This document shows positions 1 to 11,590 of a stretch of 64,000 nucleotides of DNA, in pieces. Each line of letters starts with the position of its first letter. Positions within the stretch are counted from its first letter, which is position 1. Source of the stretch: Buxus sempervirens (lineage: Eukaryota > Streptophyta > Magnoliopsida > Buxales > Buxaceae); assembly GCA_947561395.2 (NCBI GenBank), contig OX387183.1, positions 2,241,883 to 2,305,882 on the forward strand, read 5' to 3'. The notes under the pieces are model-generated. The model had not been told where the DNA came from. It saw nothing but the letters and a program-made list of their open reading frames with translations, and searched no databases. A program made the translations under genes and the position numbers.

Positions 1-227
1 GGGGTTGCCCCAGTAGAAGTCCGGATTGAGGTTCTGTAGGCGTGTAGCCCAAATGGTAGCATTTCATGCCAATCTTTGAAACTCACTACCATCTTCTGAA
101 TGATCTTCTTTATATTCTTATTTGCTGCTTCCACTGCCCCATTCATCTTTGGTCTGTAAGGAGCTGACTTGTGGTGGGTGATCTGAAACTGTTCACACAT
201 TTTCTTCATATCTTTGTTCTTAATATT

Positions 228-944
228 TTAAGCATTGTCTGATACTATGACACTTGGCAAACCATAGCGACAAATGATATTGTGCTTCAAGAATTTCAGA
301 ACGTGGCTACTTGTAATGTTTGCATATGAAGCTGCTTCTACCCACTTAGTGAAATAATCGATTACTACAAGTATAAACCTGTGTCCATTTGATGCCTTTG
401 GAGAGATCATTCCAATGACGTCTATACCCCACATGGAGAAGGGCCATGGAGATGTCATGTTGTGCAACTCACTTGGGGGTGCATTTTTGTTATCAGCATA
501 CACTTGGCATAAATGACACCTTTTGACATGTATGTAGCAATCGTGCTCCATCGTCGACCAGTAATATCCCAATCGTAGAATCTTCTTGGCAAGCATGTGC
601 CCGTTCATATGGGGTCCACAAACTCTTCCATGTACAGTTTCAACTAACTTTTCTGACTCGGTCTTGGCAACACATCTAAGTAGGATATCGTTGTGTGATC
701 TTTTGTACAACTGCCCACCATTTAGTAAAAACTGACCTGCCAACCTCTGTATTGTTCTTTTCTCAGTAGAAGTGACGTTTTCTGGCAGACTCCGATCATT
801 TAGGAAGTTCTTAATATCTTGAAACCATGGTATTTCTTCTTCTGGGGTTTCTTCTAGAACAAGGCAATAAGCTGGTTCATCTCTGACTTCAATTTCCAGT
901 GGTCTAATATCAACACCTTCTGGCATACTGACCATTGAAGCCAA
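228..944 (-). CDS. integrase region of Tat element 1 (fossil pol part)
   Basis: This stretch encodes the N-terminal zinc-binding part and the start of the catalytic core of a Ty3/gypsy integrase. Visible are the linker ILRLGYYWSTMEHDC, the cysteine pair of RCHLCQ, the core start WGIDVIGMISP with its first catalytic Asp, FTKWVEAASYANI, and IVSDNA with the second Asp. Integrase inserts element cDNA into the host chromosome. The segment follows the RNase H part directly, as in gag-pol of this family, and the rest of the domain continues toward position 1 and past the window edge. It belongs to a degraded element and is not expected to be active. Confidence 0.85.
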   Translation of the reverse strand: MASMVSMPEGVDIRPLEIEVRDEPAYCLVLEETPEEEIPWFQDIKNFLNDRSLPENVTSTEKRTIQRLAGQFLLNGGQLYKRSHNDILLRCVAKTESEKLVETVHGRVCGPHMNGHMLAKKILRLGYYWSTMEHDCYIHVKRCHLCQVYADNKNAPPSELHNMTSPWPFSMWGIDVIGMISPKASNGHRFILVVIDYFTKWVEAASYANITSSHVLKFLKHNIICRYGLPSVIVSDNA

Positions 945-949
945 TGTTG

Positions 950-2956
950 CTAGAGCATCCGCAAACTGATTTTTGGCCCTTGGATATAATTGAAGGAAAT
1001 TCGAGTAAATTTAGTACTTATTTCTTCCAAATACTGGTGATAGGGGATCAGTTTATGATCCTTGGTTTTCCATTCACCAGTTGTTTGGAAGATGATAAGA
1101 CTCGAATCTCTATATACGTCAAGTTCCTCTACTTCATGGTCTAAGGCTGCTTGTAACCAAATTATGCATGCTTCATACTCTGCAATATTGTTTGTGTACT
1201 GGAACCTCAGTTTTACTGCGATTGGGATGTGTGTCCCATCTGGCTTGATCAAAACTGCCCCTATTCCATTTCCGTTCATATTGGCGGCCCCATCAAAGAA
1301 CATTTGCCAAGAGCTTTCACTTTCTTCTTCTTCAGTAAACAGGATTGCCTCATCAGGAAAGTTGGTCTTTAAGGGTTGGTATTCTGGTAGAGGGTGTACA
1401 GCTAAGTGATCAGCAATGGCTTGACCCTTAATGGCCTTCTGAGTGATGTATGTGAGATCAAATTCAGAGAGTAATAGCTGCCACTTTGCCATTCTGCCAG
1501 TTAAAGCTGGTTTTTCAAATAGATATTTTAAAGGGTCCATTCGGGATATCAATAATGTGGAGTGACTAAGGAAGTAATGCCTAAGTCTCTGAGTTGCCCA
1601 TACTAAAGCACAACAAGTTTTTTCCAAAGGAGAGTACTTGGCTTCATATTCTGTAAACTTCTTGCTTAGGTAGTAAATTGCCCTTTCCTTTCTGCCTGTA
1701 TCGTCATGCTGTCCCAAGACACACCCCATTGACGTCTCCAAAACTGACAAGTATAAGATCAATGGTCTTCCTGGAGTTGGTGGCACTAGCACAGGTGGAT
1801 TCAATAAATACTCCTTTATTGTGTCGAAGGCTTCTTGGCAATCATCATTCCAGACCGTCGGGTTATTCTTTCTTAGAAGCTTGAAGATTGGTTTACAGAT
1901 AGCAGTGAGCTGTGCTATGAACCGGCTTATGTATTGAATCCTTCCAAGAAAACCACAAACTTCCTTCTCCATTCTAGGTGATGGAATTTCAATGATTGAT
2001 TTAGCTTTAGCTGGGTCAATCTCAATTCCCCTTTTGCTTACTATAAAGCCCAATAATTTTCCTGATGTAGCCCCAAAGATGCATTTCATAGGGTTAAGCC
2101 TTAGACTGTATTTCCTGAGCCGATCAAACACCTTCTTCAAGTTGATCAGGTGGTCTTCTTCTTCACATGATTTGGCTATCATATCGTTCACATAGACCTT
2201 CATCTCTTTATGGATCATATCATGGAATAATACTGTCATGGCTCGCTGGTAGGTTGCCCCGGCGTTCTTAAGCCCAAATGGCATGACAGTGTAGTGGAAG
2301 GTACCCCAAGGTGTAATGAAAGCCGTTTTCTCTTGATCCTCCTTAGCCATCTTAATTTGATTGTACCCAGAGAAACCATCCATGAATGAGAACAGGCTAT
2401 ATACAGCAGTGTTGTCCATCAATATGTCGATGTGTGGAAGTGGGACATCATCCTTTGGGCTTGCCTTATTCAGATCTCTATAGTCTACGCACATGCGGAC
2501 CTTTCCATCGTTCTTTGGCACTGGCACTATATTTGCAAGCCATTCAGGGTATGTGGAGACCGCCAAAAACCCAGTTTGGAATTGTTTAACCACTTCATCT
2601 TTGACCTTCAATGTCCACTCAGGTTTTGACCTTATCAATTTATGCTTAACTGGCTTAACATCTGGTAGAATTGGTAGCCTGTGCACAACCATGTCCGTGT
2701 CTAACCCTGGAATATCTCGATACGACCATGCAAATACATCTTCATAATCAGCCAAGAACCATATCATTTCATCCCGCTGTACCTTAGATAGGCATACCCC
2801 AATCTTCACTATTTTTGGGTCATCTTCAGTTCCTAGATTTATTGATATGGTCTCTTCAATATTGGGTTGAACCCCTTTTTCATGACGCTCCAATTGATAT
2901 GTGATTTCTTTTGGAGGATTCTCTTCTTCGTCCTCGGTCTCTTCTTCAACCCCCAT
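950..2956 (-). CDS. reverse transcriptase, RNase H and archaeal-type RNase H of Tat element 1 (fossil pol part)
   Basis: A 668-residue open stretch. Residues about 100-330 are reverse transcriptase: CVDYRDLNKASPKDDVPLPH, FMDGFSGYNQI, and TPWGTFHYTVMPFGLKNAGA are recognisable blocks. Next is the gypsy RNase H (ERAIYYLSKKFTEYEAKYSP, LEKTCCALVWATQRLRHY). After a tether comes a second RNase H starting SWQMFFDGAANMNGNGIGAV with NNIAEYEACIIWL; this extra domain identifies the Tat lineage. Together these copy element RNA into DNA and remove the RNA strand. The segment lies between the protease part (3904-4872) and integrase (228-944). It is part of a broken element. Confidence 0.92.
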   Translation of the reverse strand: MGVEEETEDEEENPPKEITYQLERHEKGVQPNIEETISINLGTEDDPKIVKIGVCLSKVQRDEMIWFLADYEDVFAWSYRDIPGLDTDMVVHRLPILPDVKPVKHKLIRSKPEWTLKVKDEVVKQFQTGFLAVSTYPEWLANIVPVPKNDGKVRMCVDYRDLNKASPKDDVPLPHIDILMDNTAVYSLFSFMDGFSGYNQIKMAKEDQEKTAFITPWGTFHYTVMPFGLKNAGATYQRAMTVLFHDMIHKEMKVYVNDMIAKSCEEEDHLINLKKVFDRLRKYSLRLNPMKCIFGATSGKLLGFIVSKRGIEIDPAKAKSIIEIPSPRMEKEVCGFLGRIQYISRFIAQLTAICKPIFKLLRKNNPTVWNDDCQEAFDTIKEYLLNPPVLVPPTPGRPLILYLSVLETSMGCVLGQHDDTGRKERAIYYLSKKFTEYEAKYSPLEKTCCALVWATQRLRHYFLSHSTLLISRMDPLKYLFEKPALTGRMAKWQLLLSEFDLTYITQKAIKGQAIADHLAVHPLPEYQPLKTNFPDEAILFTEEEESESSWQMFFDGAANMNGNGIGAVLIKPDGTHIPIAVKLRFQYTNNIAEYEACIIWLQAALDHEVEELDVYRDSSLIIFQTTGEWKTKDHKLIPYHQYLEEISTKFTRISFNYIQGPKISLRML

Positions 2957-3903
2957 TAGGTCAAAGTCGAGCTCGAGGTCGAAGTCATACTCAACCTAAT
3001 CCAATTCCATTTGCTTATATGGTTCATAAGTGGTTTGGACCCTTTTGAAAAATTTAATTTTTCTAGAAAAAATTGAAAAATCTTTTTGTGTTTTTTAAGA
3101 GCCTTCTACAAAATCTTTTCCTGAAGACGAAGGCTTATTAAAACCTTCAGGAAAAGGGCATTCTACTAATGGAGTTTTTTTTGGAAGCCATGTCTGTTTG
3201 CCAAACAAATGCGGTTTCAAAAGTAAGGGGAGTTTCCTCCCAATTGTTCAACATAAAAGAATCTGGGGTAGGGGTACAAGCCTGCTCCTCGAGCTCAGGG
3301 TCCGCATCCAAAATCACCAGTACTGGGTGAGTTTCATCGCCTGCTTCTTCTATAGGGCTTGTCCCAGATGGAACTTCTACTGCAGCCCAATCAATGAAGG
3401 GTAGCTCCTCTGCTCATTCTTCTTGGTTGTCTTCAGTCATGGCAAAAAAGGCTCCGACGTCCTCCGAAAAATCATGCTCCTGTTCTGCCTGTGGCCTAGG
3501 CCCACCCAATGCTTGTGGAGGTGAAGGTGGAACATATTATTGCACGGTTGAGGACTTGGGTTTCTGGAATGGGTTGATGTTATAGTATGGAGGTTTGGAC
3601 TAATCCTGAGGAGGAGACAGTTGAATCATATGAGAAAGTTTAGGAAAAGTTTCCCTGATGTGAGGGAATTTCATGTCTTCCATCTCCTTCTGTTTTCTCT
3701 AATTCCTTGGCTTGGACCCCAATTTTGCTCTATGGACCATCTTCTTAACCTTTACTGGTTCTATCATTCCTTGTAAGTTAATCCCTAGACCTTTTCCCAG
3801 GTGGAAATTTTACTTTCCTAGTACTTTTTGACCATTTTTTCAGCACAGGTCAACTTTCCTTCCTTTTCTTGATACCCCCAGGTATAAAATTAACAGTTTC
3901 AAA
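2957..3903 (-). other. spacer between protease and reverse transcriptase of Tat element 1
   Basis: About 950 bases between the protease and RT coding parts with no clear domain. Plus-strand open frames here look like chance. In Tat/Ogre elements this interval is known to hold acidic linker coding sequence and sometimes an intron removed before pol is made; the sequence alone does not show which applies here. Confidence 0.5.
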
Positions 3904-4872
3904 TTAGAAAGAGTGAAATGCCATATTGTCTGCAGTCATTTCCATGTTTATGTAGGGTACATCAGGGGACCACATGGGAGGAACCAAGTTTTTAGCTAGG
4001 ACAGTAATCACCTTTTGCCCTCTAATATATTTGACTCTTTGGTGGAGGGTAGATGGTATAGCCCTAGCTGTATGAATCCACGGCCTTCCTAGGAGTAGGT
4101 TGAAGGCCGCCGGTATATCCATCATTTCAAATGTGATGTTAAAAATATACGGTCTAATAGTGACCGGCAATTCAACCTCCCCTAGAGAGTGTGTTTTAGA
4201 GTTATCAAAGGCTCTTATAATTCTCCTATTTTGTTTAATTTTATTTTGCTCCAAACTGAGCTTAACAAAGGTTATTAATGGGCAGACATTCAGAGCCGAC
4301 CCATTATCAATTAAAACCCGGGCTATCATGCAACCCTTACTGAGCACAGCTATGTGTAAAGGATCCACATGATGGTACCTTGCTGGGTTGATTTCAGTCT
4401 CAGAAAAAGTTATAACATTGTGGGATAAAATTTGCCCAACCATTTTGCCTAGTTGGTCTGGTTCAATATTTTTAGGCACATGGGCCCCCTGAAGTACCCT
4501 TAACAAGAAGTCCCTATGTTTTTCAGAATTTAACAATAAGCCCAGTATTGAGATCTGGGCAGGGACTTTGTTCAACTGCTCGATAATGTTGAACTCACTC
4601 TTTTTAATCAGCTTAATGAGGTCAGCAGCCTCACTGTCAATTACCTGAGGGGCATTTTCCCCTACCTTGGCCTTTCCTTTATTTTTCTTTTCTTCCTTCT
4701 TTTCTTTTCCGATTTCTTTCTGTTTTTCTTCCTCCCCCATACATTTTCCTGACCTCATCATGAGGTTCACTTCCTTCTTGGTTTTTTGCCTCAGTTGCAG
4801 GGAATGTGGTGGTGTAGCCTTCACTGTAGTTCCATGGTACAGCCGATTCAGAGTAGGAAGGCTTAGGGACAT
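3904..4872 (-). CDS. gag C-terminal/protease region of Tat element 1 (fossil)
   Basis: A lysine/glutamate-rich stretch (residues about 25-75) precedes a retropepsin-like aspartic protease. The active-site neighbourhood is MIARVLIDNGSALNVCPL near residue 180, and the typical later block FNLLLGRPWIHTARAIPSTL is clear. In the family this protease cuts the Gag-Pol polyprotein in the virus-like particle. It sits upstream of RT as expected for Ty3/gypsy. The upstream part (positions 4873-5090) carries repeats of a PPLVVN-type motif on the overlapping coding path. Part of a broken element. Confidence 0.8.
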   Translation of the reverse strand: MSLSLPTLNRLYHGTTVKATPPHSLQLRQKTKKEVNLMMRSGKCMGEEEKQKEIGKEKKEEKKNKGKAKVGENAPQVIDSEAADLIKLIKKSEFNIIEQLNKVPAQISILGLLLNSEKHRDFLLRVLQGAHVPKNIEPDQLGKMVGQILSHNVITFSETEINPARYHHVDPLHIAVLSKGCMIARVLIDNGSALNVCPLITFVKLSLEQNKIKQNRRIIRAFDNSKTHSLGEVELPVTIRPYIFNITFEMMDIPAAFNLLLGRPWIHTARAIPSTLHQRVKYIRGQKVITVLAKNLVPPMWSPDVPYINMEMTADNMAFHSF

Positions 4873-6692
4873 TTATCACTAATGGGGGAAGTTTGGACTT
4901 GGATACGGAAGTCTGAGTAAGGGGAACATTAACAACCAATGGTGGAAATTGTTTTGGTTGAGGGGTTGCAGAAGTGACTGATGCATTAAGGTGATCACAG
5001 TTTATGACCAATGGTGGTTTTGACTGAATGGGTGAAGTAAAGGTGGATGGACTACAATTGACAACCAAAGGCGGCTTGGCTATATTCATTTGGGCTATAA
5101 GAGATGAGACCGGTCCAGAGAAGAGCTAATGCTCTCAGCAGCACGATCATTCCCTTTTGAAATTACATTTATTTCTTTATTGCTATTTCTTCTGTTAAAA
5201 TAAACTTTGACCGTTGTCTCTACTAGAGCAATTAACTGGGATTAGTCAAAGGTTATTTCATCAGAAGAAATGACCCCTATGACATTAGATGGGCCTGCCC
5301 CATGATGCTGAGGTAAAGGGTTTTGTCCAATATCTGTTCTGGGAGGATTAGGAGCCCCTGTATTGAAAGACAGGGTATTTTGGTCAAGAAAATCCTGAAT
5401 GGCATGTTTCAACGGCCAACACTTATCAGTAGGGTGCCCAGGTGCACCCATGTGGAAATCACAAGTGGTGGAGGGGTCATAATTTCTCCCCTTGGATGCA
5501 TTCGGATTGGGTTATCTTAAAGTAATATACCTTGCTTGCAATAAAGTGGGTAGTAACTGAGACGGAGTCATTGGAATAGGGGTGAAAACCCTATTTCTCC
5601 TTGCTGCGAAATAGGCATCCATTTCCTCCTTAGTAAAAGCCCTCTTTTGGTCTGAGGGTGCTGCTGGAACATTAACCCTCATGGGGGCCTGGGTAGATGG
5701 AGCGGATGGAGTAGGAAAATGAGCAGGTATATTAATTTGTATGGGCTTGTTAGGGCCCGACGGTGGCTGTACCATATTCACCTCCCCTTCTTTCTTGTTT
5801 CCATTCTTTTTCAACTCACTTCCTTTCTTTAAATTGGGGTCCTACTAACTGACCATAGCAGAGTGGTCAATTATTTTACTTGACCTGATCCCGTCCTCGA
5901 TTTGGTCAGCCACTTGTACTAGGGCGGCAAAGTTAGTTGTGGTCTGACCCACCAGATGGCTGTAGAATGGTTGACCCAATGTACTGATGAAAGTAGAAAT
6001 CATCTCTTGTTCCAGCATAGGTGGCCTGACCTAAGAGGCAGTCTCCCTCCATCTCTTGGCATACTGTCTCACGGATTCATCCCTTTCCTTACTCATCCTC
6101 ATTACATCATACCTGTCTGGCACGATTTCTAAATTAAACCGGTACTGAGCTGAATCAAGACGCCTTCATCCCGCCCGAACTGGCATAGGGCACCGCAGTA
6201 CAACTTCAGATGGCTCATGGGGCAGCCAGTGCCATCATATTTGTCTAGGTTTGGGCACTTGAATTTAGCTGGCAGGTTAACATTAGGTTATAGGCACATG
6301 TATTCGAAATTGGTGCCCCCAAAGTTGTTCACCCCTTTTACCTCTCTCAGTTCGTCTTGGATCATTTCTAGTTGGTGCATGAATTTCCTTTCCATTTCTT
6401 CCCTCATTTTTTCCTTTTCCTTTTCTTTATCTGATTCAACGGTCTCATCCCTGATCAGTATAGGTTCATGGGTGGGTTCATAAATGGGTTAAGGAATAGG
6501 TTGAACCGGAGGTGGAATGTTGATTTGGGGTGGAGGTGCTGGGTTGGAAGTGGATGCTTGGTTCTGGGCTTGCACTTGCTGGGCCTGCACCGATAGTATG
6601 TTCTCTAGCATTCGGGCTAGTCCTGCCACCTGCTCCTGAAGCAGGGCTACATTTGGGTGAGGAGCATCAGCTTCATTCTCAATGGGATTCAT
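4873..6692 (-). pseudogene. gag region of Tat element 1 (fossil)
   Basis: Reading leftward from a start at 6692 (MNPIENEADAPHPNVALLQE) this region matches, part by part, the better preserved gag of the second Tat element at 32823-35032. The shared parts include the leucine-rich N-terminus, the capsid-like part, and the conserved block MGAPGHPTDKCWPLKHAIQD near 5451. Gag is the particle-forming protein of the element. The region is broken by several disruptions and cannot make an intact Gag. Confidence 0.8.
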
Positions 6693-6867
6693 GGCGCGAG
6701 CTCTTGATCTGGTTACAGGAGCTATGGTTGCAAGTGTACTTGGTACTTGGAAAAATAAAGAAAAATATCAGTACCGATTTAATCTCATTCACATACCTAT
6801 GAATGCCTATGTGCAAGCTAGGTGAACACGAGTTTGGATTTTTTTTTCTTTATTTGCTTCTTTTTTT

Positions 6868-7915
6868 TTGTTGGAATATTCTAGTGCTTCCAAGTGTCCC
6901 ACAAAAATTTCAATTGATTGGTACAAAAAGACCAACCAAAGTTTTGTTGGAATATTCTAGGGCTTCCAATAGGTCCCACAAAAAAAGGAAAAGGATCTGA
7001 AATTCAAAGGCTTTCAGCGGCCCAAAGATTTTTTGAAAAAGGTTTGAAATTCAAAGGCTTTCATAGGCCTAGGGGTATTTTTGAAAAATGTCTGAAATTC
7101 AAAGGCTTTCAGAGGCCCAAGGGTATTTTTGAAAAAGGTCTGAAATTCAAAGGCTTTCAGAGGCCCAAAGAAAAAGATCTGAAATTCAAAGGCTTTCAGA
7201 GGCCCAAGGATATTTTTGGAAAAAGTCTGAAATTCAAAGGCTTTTAGAGGCCCAAGGATATTTTTGGAAAAGTCTGAAATTCAAAGGCTTTCAGAGGCCC
7301 AAAGATATTTTTGGAAAAAGTCTGAAATTCAAAGGCTTTCAGAGGCCCAAGGATATTTTTGGAAAAGTCTGAAATTCAAAGGCTTTCAGAGACCCAGGGG
7401 TATTTTTGAAAAAGGTCTGAAATTCAAAGGCTTTCAGAGGCCCAGAGATTTTTGAGAAAGGTCTGAAATTCAAAGGCTTTCAGAGGCCCGAGGAAAAAGA
7501 TCTGAAATTCAAAGGCTTTCAGAGGCCCAAAGGTAAAGTCTGAAATTCAAAGACTTTCAGAGGCCCAAAGATCTGAAATTCAAAGGCTTTCAGAGGCCCG
7601 ATGGATAAAGTCTGAAATTCAAAGGCTTTCAGAGGCCCAGGGATATTTTTGGAAAAAGTCTGAAATTCAAAGGCTTTCAGAGGCCCAGGGATATTTTTGA
7701 AAAAGGTCTGAAATTCAAAGGCTTTCAGAGGCCTAGAGATTTTTGAGAAAGGTCTGAAATTCAAAGTCTTTTAGAGGCCCAAGGAAAAAGATCTGAAATT
7801 CAAAGGCTTTCAGAGGCCCAAAGGATAAAGTCTGAAATTCAAAGGCTTTTAGAGGCCCAAAGGTTTTTGAGAAAAAGTTTGAAATTCAAAGGCTTTCAGA
7901 GGCCCAAAAGATTTT
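6868..7915 (-). repeat. tandem repeat array in the leader of Tat element 1
   Basis: About twenty copies of a motif containing TCTGAAATTCAAAGGC followed by TTTCAGAGGCCCA, separated by short variable spacers rich in A or T (for example GGATATTTTTGGAAAA). A related module at 6868-6980 carries TTGGAATATTCTAG and GGTACAAAAAGACCAACC. Open frames crossing the array simply translate the repeat. It lies between gag and the 5' LTR. A diverged array built from the same core words occupies the same place in Tat element 2 (31260-32540). Confidence 0.9.
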
Positions 7916-9411
7916 TTTTTTGTTTCACATTTTTATTAAAAATCTTTTTTTTGAAGCATTTTATTCAAACCCATTTCCCTTTATCATCATTTAAAGGTTA
8001 AAGGAACATGATTTAGTGGGAAAAAACTGATTAAAATTGAATTTTCCACGAAGACCGCATATACAGTATGGTCCGGCCTTGCCCACATTTAAATTAAGAG
8101 CAAGCCGTGACCGTATAGTAAACACGGGCGAGCCCAGCTCGTGTAACCAATGCTGTTTACGAAGCTCTTTTTCTGTTTTTTTTTCAGTTTTTTACATGAT
8201 TTGATCACTTTGATTGCTCATCCAAACATGCGGTTCACCCATTGCAAAGCTTCTAAACTGTCCCAAAGTGGACTTTGACCTATTTGCAAAAACACATGTT
8301 TAGGAGGGCACATGTACCTTCCAAATTGACACCATATTTAGGGGTATGGTATCCTTTGGTTGCCTCTGGTATGAACATTGGGTAGGATCAATTCTGATAA
8401 GAGTTAAAAAGACTCTTCCTATGGGCTACACCAGTTTTAAAATACATACCTTATTGGGAACAATTTCATCCCAAACCAATGGACACTATGACACCTCTAT
8501 GACATGAAAATAATGCAAAAATTAAGGTTACCTTGTTACCTTGTTTACCTTCAATATGGCATCCGCATTATGCCCTGGTTTGTAAGCCATGCAAACGGCC
8601 TTCCCACAATTACAAACCCATATCCCCACGTAATTGTGTATTTTAGCCAAAAATGTGTATCTCCACCTTCAAGCGTAGGGGTTTTGGGTTTTGGCTTAAT
8701 GGCAACTTAGCACTCAAGCCTAGTGATGACCAAAATCGAATCACAGATCCACGTTATCATCACATCATTGGCCCAAAATTCTAAGGTGAATGTTTTCACT
8801 TTCGCTTTCCGAAGTATCGACATCGTTTCGTCAAGCTACACACATTTGGGTTCAACTTCCTATAGGTTATAGGTAGGCTGTGTAAAAAATAAAATGTGCA
8901 CAGTGCATTGTAAAAATTGGGTGCATCCACAACGTCCCAAACCCTTGCAACTCTTTTCGTAGCCATGCATAAACAAACCAAGGCATAATATGAAAGCACA
9001 TTCAAAGTAAACAAATACAAAGAAATAAAGTAACCCTATAGCACCTAAAACATGCTCACAAGAATCACCTAAAACATGCAAACACAGGATCATGATATAT
9101 AGCCAAAATACATCATGGAGATCATGCTGAAAATTAAAACATGCTATTGTAAAAATACAGCAATAAATCAGCATGGTTTAGAAAAACGAACCTCCCCTAC
9201 GCATGTTTCTAGAAACAATCCTGTAAATCAAAATTAAGCATGTTTCTACTCCCATGAATTCTTAAGCAATAAATCAGATTTAAAACATACCCTACGTACT
9301 TAAGAACACCAAATAGCAAGCAAAACAAAAAACATGCTAAAAACACAAAATAGCCAGCAAATCATAAACACCAAAAACATGAATAAACACCAAAAGGCTG
9401 AAATCCACAAG
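7916..9411 (-). other. untranslated leader of Tat element 1
   Basis: About 1.5 kb between the primer binding site and the repeat array with no long coding frame. It contains a cluster of CCGTAT/ACGGGC-type words at 8050-8150 that is echoed near the start of the LTR at 11018-11110. A block at 8500-9020 is related, in reverse complement, to the leader of Tat element 2 at 29370-29900, for example around the GAAAGCGAAAGTGAAAACAT core. This leader likely carries packaging or translation-control structure, but that is inference. Confidence 0.6.
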
Positions 9412-9429
9412 TCCCCAGCAGAGTCGCCA
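9412..9429 (-). other. primer binding site of Tat element 1
   Basis: Read on the minus strand this is TGGCGACTCTGCTGGGGA, two bases inside the LTR end. It begins with TGG, the complement of a tRNA CCA tail. The equivalent site in Tat element 2 (28868-28885) differs at two adjacent bases. It primes minus-strand cDNA synthesis from a host tRNA. Confidence 0.85.
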
Positions 9430-9431
9430 GT

Positions 9432-11224
9432 TGTGAGACATGAGAAAAAATCAATTCAATGACTTTCTAATCATCACATGGGATTGGTTAAAAACAAAGA
9501 GTCGCCACCATTTTGTTTAGGTGTGAATGGACACCAAAATATCAAATAAGCTCAAAAAGGCAAATTTAGGGTAAAAATAACCCTATTTAAAAAACAACCA
9601 GAGATAGGTAAGGGGATTAGGTTATGAACAGGGGAAGGTGTTAGGCACCTTTATTCATCCACGCAAGGTGGTTGCCAGGTATTGTTCATGTTAAAATAAA
9701 GGAAAAAGGGCTTGCTACAAAAATCATGAAAAAGACAAAAATGTATGGTTTTTTTTCATATGAATAGCCTGATTGATCCAGAACTCTCAAATATGATCAT
9801 ACCATTCCTAGGGTTTCATGATTGAAACAAAATTGAGATAAAATCAAATAAAACCAAAATAAAGTGAAAACTTCAAAAATCTGGATTCAAGTTAAATTCT
9901 AGAAATCTAGAAAAATATGATTTTTATAAAATATTTCAGAATTGAACTTGAACAGTCTAGGACATAGGTATAGCCAAAATTTCACATTAAATCAAGAAAT
10001 CAAAACAAAAAATACCCACGTTGATGAAGAACATCAAAAGGGGAGAACTTAGACTGTAGGGTCTTCTCTCAAAATTGAAAAAGAACTCAAAAACCACATC
10101 ATGAAACCTTAGAAGTTATTTTCAGGCTTCTGAATCCAGATCTATCATACTAATCATGATAGATCTAGGATCTTAGCCTAATATCACAAAAATCACGAAA
10201 ACAGTGCTGTAGGTGCAAAAGTGTGAAAAATCCAAATTTTAGGAGAAAAGTGGGATCTCATGCTATAAACATCATGGATTCATTTAGATTCAATCACAAG
10301 ATCATTAAAAAATTATCAGGATATCCAAAGCAGTCACATCTCACAGATTAGAGCACATGGGGGTCTACCCTACGGATCCACCTGTTCTCTTTTCCCATAG
10401 CTCTCTCTTCACGTTTTACGGCTAGAGAGGATTCTTGAGGTACTTGGAGATAGGTTTGGTTATACAAACACAATCAAAGGCCTTATTCTAGAAAAAAAGG
10501 AGAAAAACAGATATGGGGTTCTATTCTAGGGATCAACTTGTTCTCCTTTTCCCTAGCTCTCTCTTCACGTTTTATGGCTAGAGAGACTCTTGAGGTACTT
10601 AGAGACAAGTTTAGGAATAAAGAATAAAAGATGGCCTTATTCTACAGCAATAGAGAAGATCCTATTACTTTCTAGAATTGAAGACAGAAAATAAAAGGGA
10701 AAAGGGACTTACCTGGATTGAGCAAGCAGAGCAGCAGGGATTCCTCTCTTCTCTTGGAGCTCCTTAGACTTCAAATTTTCGTGGCCTTTTGCTTGAGGAG
10801 AGGCCCTCTATTTATAGGCAAACACAGGGGCATGGTTGGTCTAAGGTTTGGCAAGATAGAGTTTCAGATTGAGTCAAACACAAGGATAATGCTCATCCAT
10901 GGCCAACAAGGATATTTCAAACGAATAAAAGATATAATTCGCTCATTTAAAGGGATATTAGACCGAAGATAAGGCTCAGAAATCGAGAAAGGATAAAACT
11001 CGCACAAATCTAATGCGCCCGTAAATGATTTACGGTCCAGTGGTGTCCGTATATGTATTACGGGCGCTGTGTGCCCGTATATAAAATTCGGGTGCGCTCA
11101 GCCCGTAGATATAATATAGTCAAGGCTTGAATTATTGAATTTCATACATTTTTGACCTGTTTTAAATCCCAATTACATGTTTTCATTATTTTCTCATTTT
11201 GTAGTGCAATTTGGGGTGTCTACA
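9432..11224 (-). repeat. 5' LTR of Tat element 1
   Basis: A 1793-bp LTR bounded by TGTAGACACCCC (right end, minus strand) and TGTCTCACA (left end), with the primer binding site 2 bp beyond. It shares its first bases and its last roughly 60 bp, including GAGTCGCCACC and the GGTGTTAGGCACC block, with the longer LTRs of Tat element 2. The middle is largely unrelated, so the two elements are different families of one lineage. Confidence 0.9.
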
Positions 11225-11245
11225 GCAGGCTGGAGGTTTTTCTCG

Positions 11246-11590
11246 GGGGAAATTGGTTTTTAGTTATACTTTTTCAAAATAATTCAGATTCAGTTTGCTA
11301 ATTTAGTGGTACTTTTTTCTAATAATTGAGATTCAGTGTCATTTTATTATTCATAGAGACTTTCTTCCTCCCATGCTCTCAAAAGACTTTATAAACCTTT
11401 TCACTCATTTAAGGTACACAATGAGGTTTGTAAGTTTTTTTAGGGTATTTTTGGAAGAAATGTTTCATGAATTATAAAATGATACTGAATCCTAATTATT
11501 TAAAAAAAGTATCACTAATTTTCAATTTTCAATAATTGACTGACTGAATCTGAATTATTTTGAAAAGTGTTACTAAAAACCAAATTTCCC
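11246..11590. mobile_element. 345-bp MITE with 9-bp target duplication
   Basis: Ends are inverted repeats: the left end starts GGGGAAATTGGTTTTTAG and the right end, reverse complemented, starts GGGAAATTTGGTTTTTAG. Both continue into CAAAATAATTCAGATTCAGT. Flanks are TTTTTCTCG (11237-11245) and ATTTTCTGG (11591-11599). The duplicate locus has a single TTTTTCTTG at the same spot near 22397 with no insertion, which confirms the boundaries. A 9-bp duplication suggests a Mutator-type non-autonomous element. It has no coding capacity. Confidence 0.85.

Larger units (their letters stand above)
1..11224 (-). mobile_element. Tat-lineage Ty3/gypsy LTR retrotransposon 1 (3' end outside window)
   Basis: A minus-strand retroelement whose parts run from right to left: 5' LTR, primer binding site, long leader with tandem repeats, gag, protease, reverse transcriptase, RNase H, a second archaeal-type RNase H, then integrase at the left window edge. 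The second RNase H after the first is the hallmark of the Tat/Ogre/Retand branch. The 3' end and 3' LTR lie outside the window. Just outside the 5' LTR is GCAGG (11225-11229). The same GCAGG occurs at the matching place in the uninterrupted duplicate near 22385, which supports it as the target site. The coding part is old and broken in several places; it is a fossil. Confidence 0.92.

Noticed and set aside
6918-7764. Open frames that look like repeat proteins (LKFKGFQRP-type and FEFQTF-type)
   Set aside because: They are translations of the leader tandem array of Tat element 1 in both directions, not genes.
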